Counted from the stretch's first letter, positions 8,929 to 18,536 are shown. The stretch: 25,094 bases of DNA from Pavlovales sp. CCMP2436 (GCA_026770615.1 MU631950.1:4725-29818), one strand, 5' to 3'. Numbers and translations: made by a program. Notes: generated from the letters alone by a model not told the origin.

Positions 8929-9615
8929 TTACGGTGCGCACTCTGTTGCGATTGATCTCACTCTATCTATGCAACAGTTGCGCCACTTGCCGGGGCAGCT
9001 AGCTCCCATACACAACTTGCATATGAACTCGAGGAGCGCGTTGAGCCCGGTCATCTCCGCGCCGCGCTTCTTGACCTCCTTGTCGAGGTAGGGGCCGATG
9101 GACTCGGAGTAATCTTTGCAAACCGAGGCGAGGTAGTTGCCGCTCGGCACAGCGCCTGTGTATCCCTTCTTAATCTTGTTACTGAAGGAGGACAACTTGA
9201 CGTGGGGCTTAGCTTCAGGAGTAGGTTGGTCGAGCTGCCTCCTGACGGCCTGCTCATGTTTTAGTTTTATTAGCATTTTATGTAATATTCGTATTATTCT
9301 TTCTGTTATTGTAATGATAATGGTCATACTTATAATCAAATCATTATTATTGTTGATATTGTTATCATCATCGTCATTATTGTTATTGTTATTTTTTAGT
9401 AATAATCATATTACTACTCATAATACTCATAATACTCATAATAACTATACTTATTTTTACCATTATTATTATGACACAGTACAAAAAATTATGATAGTAA
9501 ACATAATTTCTATAATTAATACGAGTTAGAGTCGCATCTTGACGGCCTGCTCATCTATGAGCTTTTTGGGTATTAATACTGTAATATCAATCTCATTCTT
9601 GTTGGTGTTACACCC
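8929..9615 (-). CDS. two-exon gene end, unknown function
   Basis: An acceptor (CTTCCTTTGTAG) precedes 9615. Exon a, 9615 to about 9547, reads GCNTNKNEIDITVLIPKK and then LIDEQ. Exon b, from about 9249 to the TAA at 8931-8929, continues AVRRQLDQPTPEAK and includes KIKKGYTGAVPSGNYLAS and DKEVKKRGAEMTGLNALLEF, ending in a Cys-rich tail. The joined frame is open and looks soluble and lysine-rich. The 15-bp edge TGACGGCCTGCTCAT occurs at both ends of the intron (9243-9257 and 9540-9554), so the exact junction cannot be fixed. No standard GT donor is seen; splicing anywhere in the shared block gives the same protein. The 5' part is missing upstream. I do not recognise the family. Confidence 0.55.
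9258..9539 (-). repeat. AT-rich simple-sequence intron
   Basis: ATT/TAA/CAT trinucleotide-like low-complexity DNA lies between the two exons of the minus-strand gene. Composition differs sharply from the GC-rich exons. Confidence 0.7.
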
Positions 9616-10269
9616 CTACAAAGGAAGAAGACAACGGGTTCCCCGCAGAACAGTGAAGTGAACCGGCTGGCGACTTAAAAATGCTACTCGCAAGTGTAAA
9701 CCTAACCCCTGCAAGCATACGAGGTGATGGAAACTGAGTGCCCTACGCTGTGCTAAGAAGCGCAAGGAGGACGGCCAGCTGGGAGGCAGCCATAGCACTT
9801 CGAAATTCGACAATCACGCATGCCCACAGCCTCCTTCAGCACATCCAGGAACAGTTGAATCTACACAGAAAGGAGAATGTAGGTGACCCTATGGGCAACA
9901 ACCTTGACCATAGGCAAATCAATAACATTTGGCCAATCGACTAAACAGAACCATCACCATGCGACTAAGCATAACCATCACCATACATATCAACATAAAT
10001 TGAAGCAGCACACTTGCCATTGTGTGCGCTGATAAAACACCTCAGCCTGCCGAGGCGAAGGTGTGTAAATGTTTAGATATACGTCCGTCCCCTAACAGGT
10101 CTCCACCGGACCCAAGCGTTGAGAAGCACTCGGATCAAGGGACCTTTGCAAAGCACACGGATACCGTCCCCACTATTGTGGCTGATCAGACACGTGACGA
10201 TCGACGACGCTCTCAAAATCAGACTGGCGCGCTGACCGACCGTTGCTGCATCTCGCTCGCTCTCAACAG
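9616..10269. other. no clear gene
   Basis: One plus-strand open frame (9738-9944) reads SARRTASWEAAIALRNS and LLQHIQEQLNLHRKEN. It looks somewhat exon-like but has no recognised domain or firm splice sites. A short direct repeat (ACCATCACCAT) occurs near 9951 and 9974. The rest shows nothing I can support. Confidence 0.35.
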
Positions 10270-10314
<45 letters not shown>

Positions 10315-11279
10315 NNNNNNNNNNNNNNNNNNNNNNNNNNNNNNNNNNNNNNNNNNNNNNNNNNNNNNNNNNNNNNNNNNNNNNNNNNNNNNNNNNNNNN
10401 NNNNNNNNNNNNNNNNNNNNNNNNNNNNNNNNNNNNNNNNNNNNNNNNNNNNNNNNNNNNNNNNNNNNNNNNNNNNNNNNNNNNNNNNNNNNNNNNNNNN
10501 NNNNNNNNNNNNNNNNNNNNNNNNNNNNNNNNNNNNNNNNNNNNNNNNNNNNNNNNNNNNNNNNNNNNNNNNNNNNNNNNNNNNNNNNNNNNNNNNNNNN
10601 NNNNNNNNNNNNNNNNNNNNNNNNNNNNNNNNNNNNNNNNNNNNNNNNNNNNNNNNNNNNNNNNNNNNNNNNNNNNNNNNNNNNNNNNNNNNNNNNNNNN
10701 NNNNNNNNNNNNNNNNNNNNNNNNNNNNNNNNNNNNNNNNNNNNNNNNNNNNNNNNNNNNNNNNNNNNNNNNNNNNNNNNNNNNNNNNNNNNNNNNNNNN
10801 NNNNNNNNNNNNNNNNNNNNNNNNNNNNNNNNNNNNNNNNNNNNNNNNNNNNNNNNNNNNNNNNNNNNNNNNNNNNNNNNNNNNNNNNNNNNNNNNNNNN
10901 NNNNNNNNNNNNNNNNNNNNNNNNNNNNNNNNNNNNNNNNNNNNNNNNNNNNNNNNNNNNNNNNNNNNNNNNNNNNNNNNNNNNNNNNNNNNNNNNNNNN
11001 NNNNNNNNNNNNNNNNNNNNNNNNNNNNNNNNNNNNNNNNNNNNNNNNNNNNNNNNNNNNNNNNNNNNNNNNNNNNNNNNNNNNNNNNNNNNNNNNNNNN
11101 NNNNNNNNNNNNNNNNNNNNNNNNNNNNNNNNNNNNNNNNNNNNNNNNNNNNNNNNNNNNNNNNNNNNNNNNNNNNNNNNNNNNNNNNNNNNNNNNNNNN
11201 NNNNNNNNNNNNNNNNNNNNNNNNNNNNNNNNNNNNNNNNNNNNNNNNNNNNNNNNNNNNNNNNNNNNNNNNNNCCCCC
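10270..11279. other. assembly gap with poly-C edge
   Basis: 45 C at 10270-10314, then 960 N (10315-11274), then CCCCC. Sequencing likely stopped in a C homopolymer. The missing 5' exons of the malic enzyme gene may lie here. CA/CT microsatellites follow at 11280-11325. Confidence 0.97.
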
Positions 11280-11661
11280 AACACACACACTCTCTCTCTC
11301 ACACACACACACATACACCCCCCCCCACCCTTAGCGCTGGCCCAAGGCTTTGATTCAGTTCGAAGACTTCTGATCGTCGGACAAGGCGGCCGACATCCTG
11401 GCGCTCTACCGCCACGACTACCTCTGCTTCAAGTCAGTGCCGTTCTTGTTTCTTGTTTCTCCACTTCTCCTTCTCCTTCTCCTTATTTTTTTGTTAACCC
11501 TGCTTCCATCTCATCCCCCCGTCCCTCGTCTCTCATTCCTCAATCTCTTTTCCCTTCCCCGCCCTCCCTCGACAACAGCGACGACGTGCAGGGCACGGGT
11601 GCGGTGGTGCTTACAGGCATCCTCGGATCGCTGCGGCAACGCGGCAAGGGGCCGGAGGTTA

Positions 11662-11828
11662 CAGGGGATCGCAGGCAATAAGAACGGCGGGTTTTGAGGC
11701 TGAGGCTGAGTTTCTTAGCAAATTACATACAAACAATGGTTAAATTTTGGTTAAAGTTACTATTGAAGGGCTAAAAAACGAAGCTCAGTTTCTTAACACG
11801 ACGGTTTCTTATTGCTCGCGATCCCCTG
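11662..11828 (-). mobile_element. MITE family 1, copy 2, in a malic enzyme intron
   Basis: A 167-bp copy, inverted relative to the 19337 copy, with TIRs starting CAGGGGATCGCAGGCAATAA. It is flanked by TA on the left (11660-11661) and AA on the right. It begins four bases after the last exonic base, so the 5' splice site GTTACA straddles the junction of host DNA, TA and element. Confidence 0.85.
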
Positions 11829-11968
11829 AAGCTGCTATTTAGCCTTAATAGAAAGACAGGCGGCAGTGGCGGTCAGCGAATCCAGCGTGTGGACGAACTC
11901 AGCCCGTAGGCATCCAGGAGGTGGGCCTACGCGGCATCATTCCACGACTGCGTCTCCGAGCTGCTTTT

Positions 11969-12020
11969 TTAATAATAGTTCTTTTAGCGTCCCCCGACTT
12001 GCAGCCCGAAGGCGTACGGG
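11969..12020 (+). repeat. dispersed repeat R2, copy 1
   Basis: It contains CCCCGACTTGCAGCCCGAAG and GGCGTACGG preceded by a T-rich AATAAT run. A matching copy is at 20866-20923. It lies within a malic enzyme intron. Confidence 0.75.
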
Positions 12021-12050
12021 CATCAAATGAAGCTAAATCGCAGTTTATAC

Positions 12051-12134
12051 GCTGCAACAGGGCTGTACAAGAAGAGGGCTTACTTAATGTCATTCTATTC
12101 GTATAAGCTGCAACAGGGCTGTACAAGAGGAGGA
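12051..12134 (+). repeat. 27-bp direct repeat
   Basis: GCTGCAACAGGGCTGTACAA followed by GA/GAGG occurs at about 12051 and 12108. It is intronic. Confidence 0.85.
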
Positions 12135-12149
12135 ACAATCGTTTAAAAA

Positions 12150-12238
12150 GAATTTTATTATTATTTGTTAATAATAATAATAAGAAGAAGAATAATAATA
12201 ACGATAGTGATGATGATGATGATGATGATGATGATAGA
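12150..12238 (+). repeat. AT-rich and (GAT)n microsatellites
   Basis: Runs of ATTATT, AATAAT, AGAAGA and GATGAT trinucleotides occur in the same intron. Confidence 0.9.
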
Positions 12239-12401
12239 CCAACCGCAATAGTGACTTAACAAAATAAATATATATCACCAGTCCTTCCACCGCGCCCCCG
12301 CGCTGCGGCCCGCGCCCTGCACGCGCACACGAGTTCTTGACATTCAAAACCACATCGCTTCCCAGCGATACGTCACCGCTGGGATCACCAATGGACTCGC
12401 T

Positions 12402-12596
12402 TGCTCGCGCACTGTCGGGCGGCCCCGCGTTGCGCAGCGACTCCAGCGCTTTGTTTTCGGCTTCCTCATCATCCACCACTTCTACCAGCTCCCCACTTCG
12501 GCGTAGCGCGTAGGAGCCTGCGTCGGAGCGCTAAGATCAGCCTGACTTGAACTTGAAACGTACCGCCAGCCCGAACCCCCCTACATTAATATATAT
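12402..12596 (+). repeat. repeat R3, long copy a
   Basis: A 195-bp unit running from GCTCGCGCACTGTCGGG through CTTCGGCGTAGCGCG and GATCAGCCTGACTTGAAC to CCCCCCTACATTAATATAT. It is nearly identical to 14271-14468. Its 3' third recurs at 13186-13246, and related units form the array at 22247-22570. The TAGCGCGTAGG stretch weakly resembles a tRNA A-box, so a SINE is possible but unproven. Confidence 0.85.
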
Positions 12597-13083
12597 CATC
12601 GTCATAAAATCCACAACAACAACCACAACTAACAGGGGCTGCTCGAGGAGCGGATCGTGATGTGCGGGGCTGGGTCGGCAGACATGGGCATCCTCAAGCA
12701 GGTTCGCGCTCACCCCCAACAACAATAACTAACAATCGTATCAATAACTAACAGTAACTCACAATCACAACAATAGCATCCTCAAGCAGGCGTGCGCCTT
12801 ACCCGTGTCCTGTGCTCTATGCCCAATGTCCAATGCCCAATGCCTACACCCCATACAATAACAATAACAGCAAAAACATCCAACAACCTTTCCTCCCCCT
12901 TCTCCCACCCCCTCTACCCAGTTGCTCGATGCGATGGAGGTGCACACTCTCTCTCTCTCACACACCCAAAAACTAATCAACAACCTTTTAGTTGCTCAAT
13001 GCGATGGAGGTGCACGGCGTGTCGCGTGAGAAGGCGGCGGAGTCCCTCTCCCTGATGGACCACACCGGCTGCGTCGGCCAGGT

Positions 13084-13170
13084 GCACACACACAACCCGA
13101 ACCCTAACCCTGACCACACGCACACACACGCGCGCGCGCGCACACACACACACATACATATATATATTCA
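13084..13170 (+). repeat. CA/CG microsatellite with telomere-like unit
   Basis: (CA)n and (CG)n tracts with an embedded CCCGAACCCTAACCCTGA at about 13097-13114. Confidence 0.85.
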
Positions 13171-13185
13171 TATATGAATACATTT

Positions 13186-13246
13186 AGATCAGCCTAACTT
13201 GAACTTGAAACGTACCGCCAGCCCGAACCCCCCTACATTAATATAT
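13186..13246 (+). repeat. repeat R3, 3' partial copy
   Basis: It runs from AGATCAGCCTAACTTGAAC to CCCCTACATTAATATATG. It is the 3' part of R3, same orientation, in another malic enzyme intron. Confidence 0.85.
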
Positions 13247-14270
13247 GAATATATATATACACACATATATTTTTGTATATTATTCATGTTTATATGTACT
13301 TATGGGAGTTACATAGACGAGCCGATCAAGCCGGAAGAAGAAAAAACTCCCATGCGCGTTTTTACATGTTTGTGATTTTCTAAAATTATGCGTTTTTAAC
13401 CACCCTCTCCCACTCCCCCCCCATCTACCTTCCCCATTCTCAGTCCAAGGAGGGTGACGAGCCGACCAAGTCGGAGGTGGCGCTGAGCAAGACGCATCTC
13501 GACGGCACCAAGCTGCCCGCCCTGATCGACGCGGTGAAGCCCACCATGCTGATCGGCTGCACAGGTAAGGGAGGGCTGTTCACAGAGGAGGTAACGCTCA
13601 ATCCTGGATGCGGACCCGAGCCCTAGCCCAAGCCCTAGCCCTAGATTCAATATCCCACATCTCACCATGCTGATAGGCTGCACGGGTAAGGGAGGGCTGT
13701 TGGCAGAGGAGGCAGGCGGCCTTTATGCGAAGAACACTAGCCCCAACCCTGTACACTGCCCTGCCCCCCTTTTCCCCTCCCGCACTTTATCCGACACCCC
13801 CTCCTCTCCCTCTCTCTCCTCTCCCTCGCCCCAGCTCCTACTCCCCCTCTTACTCCCTCCCTTTCCCTAGCCCTCGCCCTGACCTGGCCCTCATACCTTC
13901 TGTGCTTCTCACCTACCACTCAGGTTCTGATTCTTATCAGGTTGTTTCCAAGATGGCGTCTCACATCCTCTGTGCGTCTCATCTAACACTCAGTCCGGAT
14001 CTAAATTTTCTGGGCTTGAATCAGTAGCCTTGCCGAAGATAATTCTCATTTGCTGTCGTTAAATCTTATCTTACTAGTAAACTCAGGTCGCACTCATATC
14101 CTATTCTTACCATCTTACACTATGGTTGTTTCCAAGATGGCGTTGCACGTGGAGCGCCCGGCCATCTTCGCGCTCTCCAACCCCACCGCCAACTCTGAGT
14201 GTACCGCATAGGAGGCCTACGTCTGGTCAAAGGTTTTTTTTTTTTATTATTTTTTTAAATACTATATATG

Positions 14271-14468
14271 TGCTCGCGCACTGTCGGGTGGCCCCGCGTT
14301 ACGCAGCGACTCCAGCGCTTCGTTTCCGGCTTCCTCATCATCCACCACTTCTACCAGCTCCCCACTTCGGCGTAGCGCATGGGAGCCTGCGTCGGAGCGC
14401 TAAGATCAGCCTGAATTGAACTTGAAACGTACCGCCAGTCCGAACCCCCCTACATTAATATATATATG
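14271..14468 (+). repeat. repeat R3, long copy b
   Basis: Second long R3 copy, collinear with 12402-12596 with few differences, in the intron after the exon ending at 14232. Three introns of one gene therefore hold R3 in one orientation. Confidence 0.88.
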
Positions 14469-14475
14469 CGCAGCC

Positions 14476-14567
14476 GACTAAGGCACGCAGCAGGCAATGG
14501 ACGACGCAGCGCTCAGATCAGCACACCATTCAGAACAGTCAGACGCCAGCTTGAATCCCTATCATAA
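14476..14567 (+). repeat. repeat R4, copy 1
   Basis: It contains GCAGCAGGCAATGGACGACG and, 40 bp on, CAGACGCCAGCTTGAATCCC. The same two blocks recur inverted at 18175-18345, separated there by about 95 extra bases. Confidence 0.75.
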
Positions 14568-15232
14568 ACATATCTCTCTCTCTCTCTATATATATATATA
14601 GCGGCTCATACACACACACACACCCCCCCTCCCCTACGTCTGGTCCAAGTTTTATATCGAGGAGTACCTCTTCATCCCCACGGTCAACTCCGAATGCTCT
14701 GTGAAGGTGGCCTACGGGTGGTCCAATTTATTAATAATATTAATAGTGCCATTAAAATATCATATTTTTATAATCAACTTAATCATCATCTTAAAAAAAA
14801 CAAAAAACGCTCTCCTCTACTGTTCCCGTTCTCACTGTTTGCTCTGGCCTCGCGACGCCCCATGTACGCCTCGAGCCTGAGACACCCCCCCACCCCCATC
14901 ATTTGTATGCGATACAACGACAGTGCTTCGTCTCTGGCTCATCATTCATATTTACCTTGGGGCATGGCAATCAAATCCTACCCCCCCCACTCTACCCATG
15001 ATCGTATGGTGCGTGCATCTACGCCTCGGGCTCTCCCATGGCGGAGGTGATGCTGGACGGGAAGCGGCTCATTCCCTCTGTGCAACAACATGTACATCTT
15101 CCCCGGCGTGGGGCTCGGGGCTTCGCTGGCCGGCTCCAAGCGCGTGACCGACCTGATGTTCATCAAGGCGGCGGAGGCAGTCGCCGACTCACTCACACCC
15201 GAGGAACCACCAGCACATTCTTAAACAAACAA

Positions 15233-15255
15233 AAAAAAAAAAAAAAAAAAAAAAA
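15233..15255 (+). repeat. poly-A tract
   Basis: About 23 A immediately after the last open frame of the malic enzyme remnant. It could be a simple repeat or the trace of a retrotransposed insertion. Confidence 0.9.
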
Positions 15256-15290
15256 TCGTGCCCGTTTTCACTGAGATAAGTAGGTCAATA

Positions 15291-16258
15291 TGGGGGGGGT
15301 TCCGATAAATTTGGTCCCGGATAACCGCCAAAACCGAGGTCCGGGCACAGATCAGCATGGCTGACCCGCTTATGCCAACTCCATGAACTCGGCGGCATCG
15401 CATCCGCCACCCTCGTCTCGGTGATCGATCTCAGCGGCGCGAGCTCGAGCGTGCACTCCTCACGCCGTGGCAGAGCGTGCGCGACGGTGCACTTTGCAAC
15501 TCGGGACCAAATTCATCCGGCGCGCGCGGGGACTCGCCGATGGCTTGGGAACGTGCATCACAGGCGCCCTTGGCCCTCCCAGACACACGGGACAGCCCTC
15601 TCCGTTGCGCGGAGCGCTACACATCAGCAACAAATCGTCGATCGTGGTGTGGCCTACGCGTACAAAATTGGGCGCAGGCGAGGCAAACTCACCGAGCTCC
15701 CAGAGGCCTGTGGAAACGTGCATCGCGAACGCCCTTGCATCCCAGACTCGTGGGGCATGCCGGCAGCCCCCTCCGTTGCGCCAAGCGCTACACATTCAAC
15801 AATCGTTGGCCTTGGCGTGGCCTACGCATGTGAAATTAGGGCGCAGGCGAGGCAAACTGGCTGATCCTCCCAGAGGTTTGGGAACGTGCATCGCGAACGC
15901 CATTCCAAGGCCCTCACAGACTCGTGGGACATGCCGACAGCCCTCGCTCCGTTACGTGGAGTGCTACACATGCGACGAATCATCAGTCGTGCCATGGCCA
16001 AATCGTGCACAATTTGGGCGCAGGCGAAGCGAACGCGTGCACCTTCGCCCCGGCGCTGACGCCTAGTGCGCTGACGCCTGCGCGCTGAGCCAGCACACGC
16101 AGCTTCATGGTCTTACCCGTGACACTGCCTGCTTTACCGCGCGGCATCATGGACTGCTGTCGTGTCAAAGCTAGCTCCCCGTAAAGCCGGTCGGTAATCT
16201 GGCACGCTCGGGAGTCGGGACCAAATTTATCCCTGGACCAAATTTATCCTAGCCCCCC
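15291..16258. mobile_element. TIR-bounded block with internal tandem repeats
   Basis: The left end is a G-run followed by GATAAATTTGGTCCCG at 15304-15319. The right end carries the inverted sequence twice (16216-16232 and 16234-16248), then a C-run to 16258. No clear target duplication or transposase is present. Three tandem units of about 165-168 bp (starting near 15551, 15716 and 15884) each contain ACGTGCATC, a CAGACTCG-like motif, CTCCGTTGCG and AATT.GGCGCAGGCGA. A plus-strand frame (15467-16066) stays open across them, but its Arg/Ala/Pro-rich product has no recognised domain. Confidence 0.6.
15551..16050 (+). repeat. three tandem repeats of about 166 bp
   Basis: Unit starts are spaced 165 and 168 bp. 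Identity looks higher between units 2 and 3. Spacing is a multiple of three, so one frame remains open and encodes repeats with TCIANAL..QTRGACRQP. Whether it is translated is unknown. Confidence 0.85.
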
Positions 16259-16748
16259 ACACAACTTGATCACCTGGCTAATCCATAACGTTTGGCTCTG
16301 GCTCCGGTCATGGTGTACCAGCTTCGCCATATAGGACACCTGTGTAAACTAACTTCCCGGCTGTTGCTAAGGTCTCCGAGTGTCTTCTCGGCAAGCCCTG
16401 AGGGGCGGGTGGCGAAGTAACAATTTATATCCTAAGAAACAAAGTGGAATGAGTAGTACTGGGTGATACAAACGCATTAATGAGCGGGGCAGATAATAGG
16501 CGGAATCCATCGTGACAAAAAGAAATTGTTTTTAGGATATTGCCACTGCGCGCCCAGGCCTGCTCGAGCTTCCGAACGACGGCAAGCGGGGCCGCTCCGC
16601 TGGGCGATGATGTGAACTGGCGATGATACCCAACCTAGCTGCAGGGGGGATGTGAACTAGCGCCTGGCGCCAGCATCCCCGCAGAGCTCTCGGTGTCACG
16701 CGGGCCTGGAGCCAGCGCCGCTGACGCTGTGAGCACTTCTGAGGCCGC
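16259..16748. other. no clear gene
   Basis: Only short frames without motifs. I see nothing to annotate. Confidence 0.45.
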
Positions 16749-17562
16749 ATGGGCGGAGTCGTCGAAGTGATCGTTCGGGACAATCGCTTGTGTGCGTGCG
16801 CTGACCGCAACTTCTATTGGCCACCGAGCAATCTTGGGCCTGTCGTGATCCATCAAGACCTCCATCCAGACCGACGGGACGTCGCTTACATGGGAAACTT
16901 AACCGAGTGCACGGAAGACGTCATCACAGACACCGACGGGCACGGAGCGCGACTTCTTGCAGTCCAAGCGCGACGAGAACTCGACGCGAGTAACGGTAAG
17001 CGCGCGTGTAAGAGAGTTTGCTACCTACTGACTGCGCCTGCCCCAATCGCTCCCTTGGCTGGATCCCCAGCCCTCCCTCAGCCGACGGGTGCCGAAGGAG
17101 AATTGCTCACGCGTGTGATTTTGTTGTGTACGCGCGCAGGTCGCTTGGGTCGATCGCTTGCTGGGCGGGGACCGCTTGGATGGGACCTCAATCAATCTAC
17201 CGACGTGCACGGAGACATTTTGATAGGCACCGACTTTCAAGCGCTTGGACATCGAGAATTTTCGTCGCACTTGGACGTTGCGCAACGAGAATTCGACACC
17301 AGGTCAGACCGCCACAAACTGCGTCGAGCGAGAACGGCGAGCTCGTGGTGTTCAGATGCAGCGCGGGAACAGGTAAGCCCGCGCCTTCTCGTCGAAGTAC
17401 CCGCGCCTAAGCACCCGCGAGAACTGGTTCCCGCGCCTGCCCAAAATCCTCTCTCGGCTGGATCTCCACCCTCCCTCGCCTCAGCCGGCGGGTGCCGAAA
17501 GAGGCACGAGCTCACGCGTGTGCTTGTGTTGTGTGCACGCGCAGATCTGCGTTGGCCGATGA
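16749..17562 (+). CDS. three-exon gene of unknown function with homologous introns
   Basis: The start is ATG at 16749. Exon 1 runs to 16995 and exon 2 is 17140-17372. Exon 3, from 17545, meets TGA almost at once (17560-17562). Intron 1 (16996-17139, 144 bp) and intron 2 (17373-17544, 172 bp) both open GTAAGC and end in a GTGT..ACGCGCAG context. Exon 1/2 joins in phase 1 and reads DASNGRLGRSLAGRG; exon 2 contains STDVHGDILIGTDFQALG. The ends of exons 1 and 2 resemble each other (GCGCGACGAGAACTCGACG versus GCGCAACGAGAATTCGACA), pointing to duplication of an exon plus intron. The product of about 164 residues has no domain I recognise. Intron 1 has no stop in frame, so a retained-intron form is possible. 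In the alternative frame exon 3 stays open to 17636. Confidence 0.4.
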
Positions 17563-17639
17563 CATGGGCGTGCTGTAGCATGGGCGATGGGGTAGCCGAC
17601 GTGCGGCGCGTGCTCGCGCTCTCGGCGATCGGCTGACTC

Positions 17640-18174
17640 GCGCAGGGCCGAGCGAAGCCCTCTTGGCGCTGCACGCCACGCATAGCCGATTGAACAGAGC
17701 CACCGGTGGCACTCACGCGCTGGTCCACTGATCGCGGGGCGCACGGGTGGCCAGCTCGGCACTGATTGCGGGCGCGTGGGTGAGGAGCCCGCCGCCCAGC
17801 CAGCCACCTTCACCGCCGCCCTCATCGCCATCGCCGCGAGCTGCTCGACGGCGCGCCGAGGCGATGTCCTTCGTCTCGCACTAAAAATGCACCCTCGCAA
17901 TACTCGCACCATCGTTTGCCATTCGCAGCGCTAATGCTCGTCGCGTGCCGCGGCACGGGCCCAAGTCTGGCTGTAACTTGCTAGACGGGCATTCATTTCA
18001 AGTTGTCGGACGTACAATCGACGGCGAACAAATTCTTTTTTTACTCTAAGAAGTGTCGATTTGCTTCTGATTCAGATTGATTTATGTCAGACGGTCTAGC
18101 GAACCAGCTTGAAGTCGATTTTTGCGTTAATACATTCTACGTCTAACTAGCTTTTATAGCCTTTATATATTGAC
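17640..18174. other. no clear gene
   Basis: GC-rich to about 17960, with a minus-strand open frame of low-complexity Arg/Ala type and no motifs. After 17970 it is AT-rich. I see nothing I can support. Confidence 0.4.
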
Positions 18175-18345
18175 TGATAGGGATTCAAGCTGGCGTCTGA
18201 CTGTTCTGAATGTTTTATATATTACTGATTTAAGCTGATATCTTTCGGATTCACTGAGCTTGCGTCCTGGAAGCTGTATTGGCTAGTCTGCATTCTAGAG
18301 ACAGAGTGAGCGCTGCGTCACCTGTCCGTGGATTGCCTGCTGCGC
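18175..18345 (-). repeat. repeat R4, copy 2 (inverted, with internal extra segment)
   Basis: Inverted relative to 14476-14567: TGATAGGGATTCAAGCTGGC at 18175 and GATTGCCTGCTGCG at about 18331. About 95 bp at 18215-18305 has no counterpart in copy 1. Confidence 0.75.
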
Positions 18346-18536
18346 TTCATATTTATTTATATATAAATTTCTCATTTTTTCTAATTGTATGTACTGGATT
18401 AAGAGCGACACATGTATTGCTCCCAATTCCGTCCGATGTTGATCGCAATCGCGACGGTCGTCTCGGTGTCGCTGCGCATGAACGTTAATTGTATGGTCTT
18501 CGCCGTGAGCTGGCGGAAGACAGCCGGCATGACTGA

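Larger units (their letters stand above)
11347..15224 (+). pseudogene. malic enzyme, multi-exon, probably decayed
   Basis: Exons in order: 11347-11432, ALIQFEDF to LCF; 11579-11657, NDDVQGTGAVVLTG, joined in phase through a split Asn codon; 12636-12701, IVMCGAGSADMGILKQ, the NAD(P)-binding turn; 12992-13081, REKAAESLSLMDHTGCVG; 13444-13590, KPTMLIGCTGKGGLFTEE; 14125-14232, ERPAIFALSNPTANSECTA; about 15014-15224, YASGSPMAEV and then [12 protein letters not shown]. This is the fixed motif order of malic enzymes, which oxidatively decarboxylate malate to pyruvate with NAD(P). Defects: TGA (11371-11373) after FEDF, TAG (14209-14211) within ECTA-EAY, a frameshift at about 15078 just before the NNMY motif, a C-terminus about 60 residues short, and two exons without an AG acceptor. 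The N-terminal half is absent, perhaps in the gap. Exon edges recur as partial copies in the introns. It could be a pseudogene or a badly assembled real gene. Confidence 0.85.

Noticed and set aside
10022..11353. Very long open frames on both strands through the gap
   Set aside because: They consist of poly-C (Pro/Gly) and 960 N bases; not real sequence.
12180..12240. CRISPR-like regular repeats
   Set aside because: These are trinucleotide microsatellites without unique spacers.
12402..12596. tRNA gene in repeat R3
   Set aside because: Only a weak A-box-like stretch; no cloverleaf or B-box could be drawn by eye.
17481..17912. 143-codon minus-strand ORF
   Set aside because: Arg/Ala/Pro shadow-type composition, overlaps the homologous intron and exon 3 of the plus-strand gene, no motif.
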